Positions 7,895-16,406 of a DNA stretch of 42,103 nt are shown here, piece by piece. Position 1 is the first letter of the stretch. Every line of letters starts with the position of its first letter. This DNA is from Caldithrix sp. Lineage in GTDB: Bacteria > Zhuqueibacterota > Zhuqueibacteria > Oceanimicrobiales > Oceanimicrobiaceae. Under the pieces are notes generated by a model. It was not told the DNA's origin. It did not search any database and worked only from the letters and a program-made list of their open reading frames with translations. A program made the position numbers and the translations under genes. The DNA lies in assembly GCA_004356825.1 (NCBI GenBank), contig SMXC01000171.1, positions 1-42,103 of the forward strand, written 5' to 3'.

Positions 7895-10800
7895 ATGAGA
7901 GGGTTGATGACTAAGGACAAGTTATCCAAAAATTCTTTCAAAGAATTCTGCGAAAAATATTCATTTTACATTCCTGAATACCAGAAGAACTTTTACTCGC
8001 CGGAAAATTTACAGCTGTTTCTTGAAGCTCGATACGACTTTTTTCGAGTTCATTCCAGGGAGCTGCAGATTAAAATTTATAATCCGGATTCAAAATTCAC
8101 CTGGTTGGCCAACTCTTCGGTAATTGAAATTTTGATGCCGGATTCCCCCTTCATCGTCGATACCGTGGTTGATATTTGCAACTCTCAGCATTTTCACATC
8201 AATTTGCTCATTCACCCGATCTTCAGCGTGCAAAGGCTTGCGGACGGAACCCTGGCGCGGGTAGATTATCCAGCCAACGCCGACGAAAATGAATCTTACG
8301 TTTATGTTGAAATTAGCCGGCTGCAAAAGAAAGAGCTGGCTCAACTCCAAAAAGATATCTCCGAAAATCTGCATGAACTCCGCAAGGTGGTCACAGATTA
8401 TCCAAAAATGGTTTCTTTGATGGACTCCCTCTGTTTGGAACATGGGACCGAGAATGAAGAAATCGCCTGGTTAAAAGAGAATTTTGTCATGCTGGGACTT
8501 TCTCATTACAAGGGCCATCAATTGACGCCAAAACATTTTGGAGTATTTAAAAAAGCAAAAGTTCGCGAGGTTGTTTCCCGGGAGTTGAATTCAAGACCGC
8601 TTTTTTCAGCAAAAGAATCTGTTGCTTACCGTGAATCCAGTTTCCACAGCAAGGTCAATAAAGAGCGACAGATGTATTTTGCCGTAGTTAAAAATGGCGA
8701 CGCTGACGTTGTGCTCGCGGGACATTTCAGACATCGTGCGGAACTTTCCCTGCGCAACGATATTCCGGCAATTAGACGCCTGCTAGAGGAAATGGCAGGC
8801 AAGTTTCGCGTCACATCGACTTCTTATTTACAAAAAGAGCTTTATAGAATTGCCCAATCTCTTCCCGTTGGTTTGTGGCTGACCCGCCCGGCGGACTTTC
8901 TGTTAAGATGGTTTATGAAAATCATCTACAATATGTATTCCACTGAAATCAGTCATGATTTGGCCCTTGACAAGAATTACAACATCGTTTGGGCGGAGAT
9001 TATCCTTCCGGCAACCGATGCACGAAAGATTCCGAATCAAAAATTACATGACTTTAACCTGAAGCATGAAATCGAAATTGCTTACAATATCCGCTACTCA
9101 ATTAACCAAATCGAGGTCGTGTTCCTTGGCTTTCGTGCAAGCGGCCTGACTCTGGATCAGCTCAAAGAACTGCTGGAGTCAAATGCTCACGATCTATTCT
9201 CAACCTGGTCGTCGGGTTTTCGCGAATTGGTTTTCAAAAAATATGCGACCGACGGCTATGAAGTTTTGAATCGCTACCTCGAAGGAATGTCTCTTGAATT
9301 CGAACTCCATCAAGAACCCAAGAAGACTTTACTCGATTTGGAGATTTTAGAGAACCTCAATGGCTCACACTACCGAGTTGGTTATTATCATTCGAACGAA
9401 GATGACGGTTTAATCAAAATATACACTTCAGGTCCCGCTAAGCTGGGCCGGATGGTTCCTATTATTAATAATTTTGGATTTTCCATTAATCGCGACTACA
9501 GGTTTGTCTATCGTCATGATGGGGTTGAGAAGTTTACTTATAGTTTCAGCGTTGAAAGCGATGAAAATTTTGAACCGGAAGACCGTACACGGATTGCGGA
9601 TTGTATCGAGGCTGTTTTAAACGAGGAGCTGACTTCCAAACCCATCAATGAACTGGTTAGAATCGCCGGTCTTACCAAAAGAGAGTTGGATCTTACCAAG
9701 GCTTTGTGCGCTTACTTTTATAAGTTCAATAACTCCTACACTTTTTTCTCTATTCAGAAAGTTTTGGTGCGCTACCCGAAATTCACCAAGTGCCTGGTCA
9801 GGCTTTTTGAAGTAAAATTTAACCCGGATAGCGAGCCGGCAGATATTAAAAAAACAAAGACCGCGATCTCTGATTCTTTTCGAGAGCTTAACTCTGTAAT
9901 CGATGAAACCATCTGCAAGACTTTTTTCAATATCGTCAATGCCATTGTCAGAACGAATTACTATTTAAACAAAGCTGAAATTAGTTTTAAAATCAAAAGC
10001 GGTCTTATCGAAAATATGCCCGTCCCGGTTCCGTTGTATGAGATTTATGTATACTCTCATGACCTGGAAGGAATTCACCTGCGCGGCGGCCGGATTGCCC
10101 GCGGTGGTATCCGGTGGTCCGACCGGCCGGATGATTTTCGCACGGAAATTCTCAGTCTGATGAAGGCGCAGATGATCAAAAACACACTGATCGTTCCTGT
10201 GGGCAGCAAGGGTGGATTTGTCATCAAAAACAACAATGCTTCTAACCGCGAAGAAAGGATGGCCGCAGGAGTCAAAACATATAAAAGATTCATTACGGCG
10301 CTGCTCGACCTCACCGACAACATTTCCAAAGATGGTTCGATAATTCCGGCTGAAGGAATCAAGCGATTCGACGGAGATGATCCTTACCTTGTCGTTGCTG
10401 CAGATAAAGGCACAGCCACATTCAGCGATATTGCTAATGAGATTTCAAATGAAAGAGGGTTTTGGCTAACCGATGCTTTTGCTTCCGGAGGCTCAAACGG
10501 TTATGACCACAAAAAACAAGGCATTACGGCCCGTGGCACCTGGGAATCCGTTAAGCGGCATTTCCATGAAATCGGTGTCAATCCGGAAAAGAGTCAGATT
10601 AAGGTAGTGGGAATTGGCGACATGGCCGGCGACGTTTTCGGAAACGGCATGCTGCTTTCCCGCAGCATGAAACTGGTTGCGGCATTTAATCATCTTTACA
10701 TTTTTTTTGATCCGAACCCGGACCCGAAAATATCATTTCAGGAAAGGAAGCGCCTGTTTAAAAAATGCGCGAACTGGAATGAATACAAAAAAGAGCTGAT

Positions 10801-12448
10801 TTCAAAAGGGGGCGGTATTTTTAACCGCAGCAGCCGAAGGGTTGAACTTTCTCCTGAAATCAGAACTATGCTGGGAATTAAGCCGAAAAGCCTTTCCGGA
10901 GAAGAGTTGATAAGGGCTATTCTTCGCGCACCGGTTGATTTGCTGTGGAACGGCGGAATCGGCACTTATGTCAAAGCAAGCAGCGAAACGGATTTTCAGG
11001 CCGGCGATCCGGCCAACGACCGCGTCCGGGTGAATGCATCCGAAGTTAGAGCCAAAGTAGTCGGTGAAGGCGGAAATCTCGGCTTTACTCAGGCCGCGCG
11101 TGTCGAAGCCGCCGAAAACGGGGTGCATTTGAATACGGATGCAATCGATAATTCCGGCGGTGTTAATATGTCGGACCATGAGGTCAATCTTAAGATTCTA
11201 CTCGATATCTTGCGGCGAAAGAGAATCATCAAAGATATCGATGATCGAAATGCCATCATCAAAAAATATGAAAAAGAAGAAATCGATTTGGTGCTCCGGC
11301 AGAATTATCTAAATAATCTCGGTCTTTCTCTGGACATGCGCCGGCAGCCGGCCCAATTTATTTATATTCGGGCTTTGATCAAATTTCTGAATCGTCAAGG
11401 ATTGTTCGATCGGGCGAGGGATTGTATACCGTTCGAGGCTGATCTGGATAAGTTAGAACATGAGTCCAGGGCGCTGCCGAGGCCGGTGCTCTGCGCCCTA
11501 ATCGGATTTACGAAATTGGTTGGAACTCAGATGTTTCTGGACTATGGTGCGTTTGCCGACCCCTGGTTTGACCGATTTATCCTGCGGTATTTTCCCGCCG
11601 GACTCTCGAAAAAATATTCAGAGCATATCAGGAGACATCCTTTAAAACGGGAGATAATCGCCACCGAGATCATCAATGAAATTGTCAATCATGCCGGGCT
11701 GGTATTTTGCCAGAGAATGATCATGGCAACGGGCAGATCGCTGACCGAAATTGCGGATACTTATATGCGTCTTTCGGAATTCCTGAAACTCGACGAGATG
11801 CGAACTTCAATTGAAACCGCCGGTGAGTGGCTGCACCCGAATCTTCATCATGAATACCTGATTTTCCTCGAGGAGAAGGTTTATCAAATTGCCAAGAAAC
11901 TTTTGCTGAACCCGGAAAACTTGAAGTTGCTGGATGAAAAAGATTCGGTGAGGTTTAGCAAAATGCTGAATGAGGCTGGTATTCGTTCCCGTTACCGGTT
12001 GTCGAGAAAATTACGAATTATCCTGCGGATTCTTTCGGATGAAGATGCACACGGGGTCGTAAACGCCTTCAAACGAGTGGATATCCTGGAAGACACTTTT
12101 AGCATATTCCTCAATAATAGGAACGCCGGGGATAACTGGCAGATCGTCGAGTATTTTTCGATTTTGCAGCAATACCGCATTAAGGAACTGCGTCAAATCC
12201 TTAAAGAGTTAAAAGCGACTTCCAATTGGGAAATCAGGTTCTTCTCAAAATTGGATACCGGGATTGAAAAGTTGACTTCCGCTATAGTCGGCTTAAGAAG
12301 CATGAAAGATGATGGCAGCCACAATGAAAAGAAACAAAAAGTCAAAAACATGATCCGGGACATTATCGATCTTCACGCCCGAAACGCGCTCAGTGTCGCG
12401 GCTTTTTATGAAATGTTGGAATATGTGAATGAGCGGGTTTTGAGGTAA
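7895..12448 (+). CDS. Large NAD-specific glutamate dehydrogenase (Bac_GDH, ~180-kDa class)
   Basis: This 1517-residue cytoplasmic enzyme should oxidise L-glutamate to 2-oxoglutarate and ammonia with NAD. The family is usually 1500-1650 residues, so the protein is full length. The first half carries ACT-like regulatory regions. The catalytic core starts near residue 725 with GGRIARGGIRWSDRPDDFRT and PVGSKGGFVIK, continues through DAFASGGSNGYDHKK, and has a nucleotide-binding GIGDMAGDVFGNGML near residue 908. A C-terminal helical extension follows. ATG 7895 has GGAG 12 bases upstream. The in-frame ATG at 7907 has GAGAGGG closer by, so the real protein may begin four residues later. It is a stand-alone gene between two gene-free stretches. 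In context it would deaminate glutamate formed by transamination during amino-acid breakdown. Confidence 0.95.
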   Translation: MRGLMTKDKLSKNSFKEFCEKYSFYIPEYQKNFYSPENLQLFLEARYDFFRVHSRELQIKIYNPDSKFTWLANSSVIEILMPDSPFIVDTVVDICNSQHFHINLLIHPIFSVQRLADGTLARVDYPANADENESYVYVEISRLQKKELAQLQKDISENLHELRKVVTDYPKMVSLMDSLCLEHGTENEEIAWLKENFVMLGLSHYKGHQLTPKHFGVFKKAKVREVVSRELNSRPLFSAKESVAYRESSFHSKVNKERQMYFAVVKNGDADVVLAGHFRHRAELSLRNDIPAIRRLLEEMAGKFRVTSTSYLQKELYRIAQSLPVGLWLTRPADFLLRWFMKIIYNMYSTEISHDLALDKNYNIVWAEIILPATDARKIPNQKLHDFNLKHEIEIAYNIRYSINQIEVVFLGFRASGLTLDQLKELLESNAHDLFSTWSSGFRELVFKKYATDGYEVLNRYLEGMSLEFELHQEPKKTLLDLEILENLNGSHYRVGYYHSNEDDGLIKIYTSGPAKLGRMVPIINNFGFSINRDYRFVYRHDGVEKFTYSFSVESDENFEPEDRTRIADCIEAVLNEELTSKPINELVRIAGLTKRELDLTKALCAYFYKFNNSYTFFSIQKVLVRYPKFTKCLVRLFEVKFNPDSEPADIKKTKTAISDSFRELNSVIDETICKTFFNIVNAIVRTNYYLNKAEISFKIKSGLIENMPVPVPLYEIYVYSHDLEGIHLRGGRIARGGIRWSDRPDDFRTEILSLMKAQMIKNTLIVPVGSKGGFVIKNNNASNREERMAAGVKTYKRFITALLDLTDNISKDGSIIPAEGIKRFDGDDPYLVVAADKGTATFSDIANEISNERGFWLTDAFASGGSNGYDHKKQGITARGTWESVKRHFHEIGVNPEKSQIKVVGIGDMAGDVFGNGMLLSRSMKLVAAFNHLYIFFDPNPDPKISFQERKRLFKKCANWNEYKKELISKGGGIFNRSSRRVELSPEIRTMLGIKPKSLSGEELIRAILRAPVDLLWNGGIGTYVKASSETDFQAGDPANDRVRVNASEVRAKVVGEGGNLGFTQAARVEAAENGVHLNTDAIDNSGGVNMSDHEVNLKILLDILRRKRIIKDIDDRNAIIKKYEKEEIDLVLRQNYLNNLGLSLDMRRQPAQFIYIRALIKFLNRQGLFDRARDCIPFEADLDKLEHESRALPRPVLCALIGFTKLVGTQMFLDYGAFADPWFDRFILRYFPAGLSKKYSEHIRRHPLKREIIATEIINEIVNHAGLVFCQRMIMATGRSLTEIADTYMRLSEFLKLDEMRTSIETAGEWLHPNLHHEYLIFLEEKVYQIAKKLLLNPENLKLLDEKDSVRFSKMLNEAGIRSRYRLSRKLRIILRILSDEDAHGVVNAFKRVDILEDTFSIFLNNRNAGDNWQIVEYFSILQQYRIKELRQILKELKATSNWEIRFFSKLDTGIEKLTSAIVGLRSMKDDGSHNEKKQKVKNMIRDIIDLHARNALSVAAFYEMLEYVNERVLR

Positions 12449-12909
12449 AGTGACTTATGAATTTTAAAAATTTCATTCCTTGGTAGACGGTAATCTACAC
12501 ATACTCCTATATCTCAGGGTATTGAAGATTATCTTTTTAAGTTACAGATAGACAGCGCAACCTTTTGACCGCACCCCAAATAACCTCTAACCACGAAATC
12601 ACACGAAAATATCAATTATTCAAATTCGTGTTAATTTGTGGAATTCGTTGTTACTCTTGTAGTAAGGAAGCTGCGGCAACAAAACTTTGAAAAAAAACAC
12701 AATTGTTGCAGATTTGTAGTACGGATTGTCACGGGTTTATTACCTGACGCTTTATATGTTTTTTTAAAAAATCTGTGTTTATCAGTGTTCATCCGTGGCC
12801 AGATTCTCTTTTGCAAAACCCTATTCGTGGGCATTACTTTCTAAATTGACTTTTTAGGAACCCAATGAATAATCTTTGACATTGGGTCGTTGATTCCCTA
12901 ATTTCCGGC
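12449..12909. other. 461-base gene-free stretch with degenerate palindromic repeat
   Basis: No gene is visible. Arms CCACGAAATCACACGAA (12591-12607) and TTCGTGTTAATTTGTGG (12625-12641) pair at 14 of 17 positions. A related third arm, ATCTGTGTTTATCAGTG then TTCATCCGTGG, lies at 12771-12798. These read like the CACGAATT/ACACGAA and ATCCGTG-type intergenic repeats that recur between genes in many environmental genomes. Neighbouring short open frames simply cross them. Confidence 0.6.
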
Positions 12910-13335
12910 ATGCTGCAAATCACCGACACAATCTCAATCAATGAAAACGAAATCAAACTCGATTTCATCCGCGCCTCGGGTCCCGGCGGGCAGAATGTCA
13001 ACAAAGTCGCAACCGCAGTGCAGCTCCGCTTCGACGTTGCAAATGCGCCCACGCTGCCGGATGAGGTTCGCGAAAGACTAGCTCGGTTGGCCGGCAAAAG
13101 AATGACCGAGGACGGCGTTTTGATCATCACGGCCCGGCGTTTTCGAACTCAGGACAAGAACCGCAAAGATGCCGTGGAACGGCTGGTGAATTTAATCCGC
13201 AAAGCTGCCGAAATTCCAAAACCACGAATTAAAACGAAAATACCCGCCGGGGTGAATGAACGGCGTTTGCAGGAAAAACGCCGTCGCAGCGAAACAAAGC
13301 GCAGCCGCCAATCCCAGCTCCTGTCTGAAGAGTAG
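12910..13335 (+). CDS. arfB: Alternative ribosome-rescue factor ArfB (peptidyl-tRNA hydrolase)
   Basis: This 141-residue release-factor-like protein frees ribosomes stalled on broken messages by hydrolysing peptidyl-tRNA. The catalytic GGQ motif is seen in RASGPGGQNVNKVATAVQL (G26, G27, Q28). The tail from about residue 105 is rich in lysine and arginine (RRLQEKRRRSETKRSRQ), as needed to occupy the empty mRNA channel. There is no stop-codon-recognition domain, and the length matches the ArfB/YaeJ family. ATG 12910 has only a weak ribosome site; no better start is available. The gene stands alone, with palindromic repeats upstream and a transposase relic downstream. Confidence 0.93.
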   Translation: MLQITDTISINENEIKLDFIRASGPGGQNVNKVATAVQLRFDVANAPTLPDEVRERLARLAGKRMTEDGVLIITARRFRTQDKNRKDAVERLVNLIRKAAEIPKPRIKTKIPAGVNERRLQEKRRRSETKRSRQSQLLSEE

Positions 13336-13405
13336 TCTTTCTGGCCAAATTTTCTGCTTCTATGTTGTGTTGAGTGGGAAATTTGTTTATTATCTCCTTC
13401 AACCA

Positions 13406-13561
13406 AGTCGTTGGCAAAAAGGATACGGAGCTTTTTCTATCAGTCCATCTCACGTTGAGAGTGTCAGAGAATGCATCGCTGCCCCGGCAAAACACCATCG
13501 CCATGAGTCGTTTCAGGATGAACTTCGCCGGCTATGCAAAAAATATGGCGTTGATCCCTGA
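13406..13561 (+). pseudogene. Relic of a REP-associated tyrosine transposase (RAYT, Y1_Tnp), C-terminus
   Basis: From about 13412 one frame reads WQKGYGAFSISPSHVESVRE, then HHRHESFQDEL and LCKKYGVDP, and stops at 13559-13561. This is the characteristic end of IS200-like REP-associated transposases: W-x-x-GYGAFSVS, then a Y/C-IA helix, HH-R-SFQ-E, and a final YGV. The catalytic HUH and tyrosine regions are gone; upstream sequence in this frame has no similarity to the family. It is a short, dead C-terminal fragment. Its presence matters because RAYTs are linked to the spread of palindromic REP elements, which abound in this window. Confidence 0.75.
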
Positions 13562-13753
13562 GCCGCGCCGAAGGGCTGGCAACGACGTGACCGAGTAATA
13601 CGTCCTTCGGACTGATTTTCAGTCTCCGGTCCGGATATGTCAAAATAATAGGACATTCCAGAATATCTCGCCTCTACTTGATTTTAATAAAAAAAATCCG
13701 TTTATTTAAAACCTGCCTCATTGGAATTTCTGAATCACGGGAGTAGCTCATTT

Positions 13754-16210
13754 ATGATCGTTGCAAAAGAAACTGCGCAGACAAACGGCAAACCCACCAG
13801 AGCTAAAAAGAAGATTAAGCTGAAAAATATCTCCCTCAGCGCCGAAGTGATCATTCAGGATTACCGCCTGGCTTTTCAAAGCCGGCAGGCGAGTTTGCTG
13901 GGCCGCAAAGAAGTCATGGGCGGCAAGGCGAAATTCGGCATTTTTGGCGACGGCAAAGAGATTGCCCAAATTGCTATGGCCAAAGCTTTTCGCAAAGGGG
14001 ATTTTCGCTCAGGGTATTACCGCGACCAGACCTTTGTGTTCGCGTTAAATATGTCAACCATTCAAGAGTTTTTTGCGCAATTGTATGCCCACCCGGATGA
14101 AAAAGCCGAGCCCTTTTCCGCGGGGCGGCAAATGAACAACCACTTTGCAACCCGCAGTCTCAATCCGGACGGCAGCTGGAAAAACCTCACTAAGATGTAC
14201 AACTCCTCCGCAGATATTTCTCCCACGGGTTCACAAATGCCGCGACTGGTTGGCCTGGCCTATGCTTCCCGGCTTTACCGGCAGCTCAAGGAGTTAAAGC
14301 AGTTCAAACAATTCTCCAATAATGGCAATGAAGTCGCGTTCGGCACCATCGGCAATGCCACTTGCGCCGAAGGCATGTTTTGGGAGGCGATAAATGCAAT
14401 CGGTGTGTTAAAAGTTCCGGTCGTTATGGGAATCTGGGATGACGATTACGGTATTTCGGTTTCCAACGAGCACCAAATTACCAAAGAAAATCTTTCCGAG
14501 CTGTTGTCGGGATTTCAGCGCAACCCCGCCAGTCCAAAAGGCTATGAGATTTACCGGGTTGAAGGTTGGAATTATCCTCAATTAATAGAAATCTATCTGG
14601 AAGCGGCTGAATTGGCCAGAACCGAGCATGTCCCTTCCATTATTCACGTCTTTGAAATGACCCAGCCCCAGGGTCACTCTACCTCAGGAAGCCACGAGCG
14701 CTATAAATCCAAAGAACGGTTACAGTGGGAAGATGAGTTTGACTGCATAAAAAAAACCCGCGAGTGGATGATTTCCGAAGGGATCAGCACGCCGCCGGCC
14801 TTGGATAAAATGGAGGCAGAAGACATCGAGATTGTTAAAGGGATTCGCGATCGGGCCTGGGAGGCATTTCAGAGTTCTATTCGCGAAGAGCGGCAGCAGG
14901 TTGCTGATTTAATTGACGAGATGGCTCAGAACTCGACCAAGTCTGCGGAATTACAAGAGATCAAAAACAGGCTCATCAGCATTCCTAACCCGGTGCGGAG
15001 AAATATTCTACCTGCGGTTCGTGAGGCTTTTATGGCGACCAAAGACGAAACCCTGTCCGCTCAAGAGCGCCTCATTGAATGGAAAAGCAACTACGACAAA
15101 ATCAGCGAGGAGCGCTTCAGTTCTCATCTTTACAGCACATCTGAAGAATCGGCATTAAAAGTAGCCGAGGTTAAACCGACATATTCGGACCAATCGCCGT
15201 CAGTAAACGGATTTGAATTGTTGAACGCATGCTTCGACGCTGCGCTGGCCCGGGATCCGCGGGTGATTGCCTTTGGAGAAGATGTCGGACTCATTGGCGG
15301 AGTGAACCAGGGCTTTCGCGGGCTGCAAAAGAAGTACGGTGAGCTCAGGGTCTCGGATACCGGGATTCGTGAATGCACGATCATGGGACAGGCCATCGGT
15401 ATGGCGATGCGCGGTCTCAGGCCCATCGCGGAAATTCAATACCTGGATTATGTCTTGTACGCGCTGCAAATAATGTCGGACGATCTCGCCACTCTGCGCT
15501 GGCGCACAAAAGGCGGCCAAAAAGCTCCGGTCATCATCAGAACCCGCGGCCACCGCCTCGAAGGCGTCTGGCATGCCGGCTCGCCTCTGGCTGCCATGAT
15601 TCACTTGCTGCGTGGTTTGTACGTTCTGGTTCCGCGCGACATGACCCAGGCCGCCGGCTTTTACAACACGATGCTCAAATCAGACGACCCTGCCATCATC
15701 GTGGAAGTTCTGAACGGCTACCGCATGAAAGAGAAGTTGCCCGATAATATCGGCGAATTCACCCTTCCCCTGGGGGTTCCCGAAGTTTTGCGGGAAGGCA
15801 CGGACGTTACCCTCGTAACTTACGGCGCCTGCTGCCGGTTAGTTATGGAAGCCGCCGGCCATCTCGTCAAGGTAGGCGTCGAAGTCGAGATCATCGATGT
15901 ACAATCTCTGCTGCCTTTCGATATTCATGGAAAAATCCTTGATTCTCTGAAAAAAACCAACCGCATTGTGTTTGTTGATGAAGACGTCCCTGGCGGCGGC
16001 ACGGCTTATATGCTGCAGGAAGTTCTCGAAAGGCAAGGCGGCTACACATGGCTTGACTCGGAGCCGCGCACTATCCCCGCCAAAGCCCACCGGCCCGCCT
16101 TTGGCTCGGACGGCGATTATTTCTCAAAACCGAATGTCGAGAAAATCTTTGAGTCGGTTTATGATTTGATGCACGAAACAGATCCGGCGAAATATCCGGC
16201 GTTTTATTAA
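13754..16210 (+). CDS. Single-chain 2-oxoacid dehydrogenase E1 (alpha-beta fusion, branched-chain type)
   Basis: This 818-residue thiamine-diphosphate enzyme is the decarboxylating E1 part of a branched-chain or related 2-oxoacid dehydrogenase complex. The alpha half runs to about residue 440 (GNATCAEGMFWEAIN, then WDDDYGIS and PQGHSTSGSHERY). The beta half runs from about 470 to the end (FGEDVGLIGGVNQGF, TYGACC, IIDVQSLLPFDIH, VDEDVPGGGTAYM). Fused alpha-beta forms of this kind are common in Bacteroidota. The second residue of the GDG-like thiamine motif is N201 rather than D or E. No E2 or E3 gene lies nearby, so partners must be encoded elsewhere. The frame is open from a TTG at 13721, but ATG 13754 with GGGAG ten bases upstream is the better start. 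Confidence 0.9.
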   Translation: MIVAKETAQTNGKPTRAKKKIKLKNISLSAEVIIQDYRLAFQSRQASLLGRKEVMGGKAKFGIFGDGKEIAQIAMAKAFRKGDFRSGYYRDQTFVFALNMSTIQEFFAQLYAHPDEKAEPFSAGRQMNNHFATRSLNPDGSWKNLTKMYNSSADISPTGSQMPRLVGLAYASRLYRQLKELKQFKQFSNNGNEVAFGTIGNATCAEGMFWEAINAIGVLKVPVVMGIWDDDYGISVSNEHQITKENLSELLSGFQRNPASPKGYEIYRVEGWNYPQLIEIYLEAAELARTEHVPSIIHVFEMTQPQGHSTSGSHERYKSKERLQWEDEFDCIKKTREWMISEGISTPPALDKMEAEDIEIVKGIRDRAWEAFQSSIREERQQVADLIDEMAQNSTKSAELQEIKNRLISIPNPVRRNILPAVREAFMATKDETLSAQERLIEWKSNYDKISEERFSSHLYSTSEESALKVAEVKPTYSDQSPSVNGFELLNACFDAALARDPRVIAFGEDVGLIGGVNQGFRGLQKKYGELRVSDTGIRECTIMGQAIGMAMRGLRPIAEIQYLDYVLYALQIMSDDLATLRWRTKGGQKAPVIIRTRGHRLEGVWHAGSPLAAMIHLLRGLYVLVPRDMTQAAGFYNTMLKSDDPAIIVEVLNGYRMKEKLPDNIGEFTLPLGVPEVLREGTDVTLVTYGACCRLVMEAAGHLVKVGVEVEIIDVQSLLPFDIHGKILDSLKKTNRIVFVDEDVPGGGTAYMLQEVLERQGGYTWLDSEPRTIPAKAHRPAFGSDGDYFSKPNVEKIFESVYDLMHETDPAKYPAFY

Positions 16211-16343
16211 TTAAAGCCAGTCTAAAGTAGTATCCTCAAAGTGGTTCCGATACCTCACCTTTTTACTTAATCTTAATGCCTTCAAAAAATTTCAGCACGA
16301 TTAATTTTTGTCGATACTTATAAAAAGATTGTTCCAAAAAATA

Positions 16344-16372
16344 TTGACACTTTGAGTACAAGTACGTATTTT
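16344..16372 (+). promoter_or_regulatory. Sigma-70-like promoter for the glycogen phosphorylase gene
   Basis: TTGACA at 16344-16349 and TATTTT at 16367-16372 are separated by exactly 17 bases, and the gene's ATG follows 34 bases later behind an AAAAGGG ribosome site. The -35 box is a perfect consensus and the -10 is weaker. Confidence 0.55.
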
Positions 16373-16406
16373 CTTCACTTGAAAACAGCTAAAAGGGACT
16401 GCAACA

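Noticed and set aside
12638-12844. Small open frames on both strands after the glutamate dehydrogenase gene
   Set aside because: They simply translate the degenerate intergenic repeat arms. No start signal or family pattern is seen.
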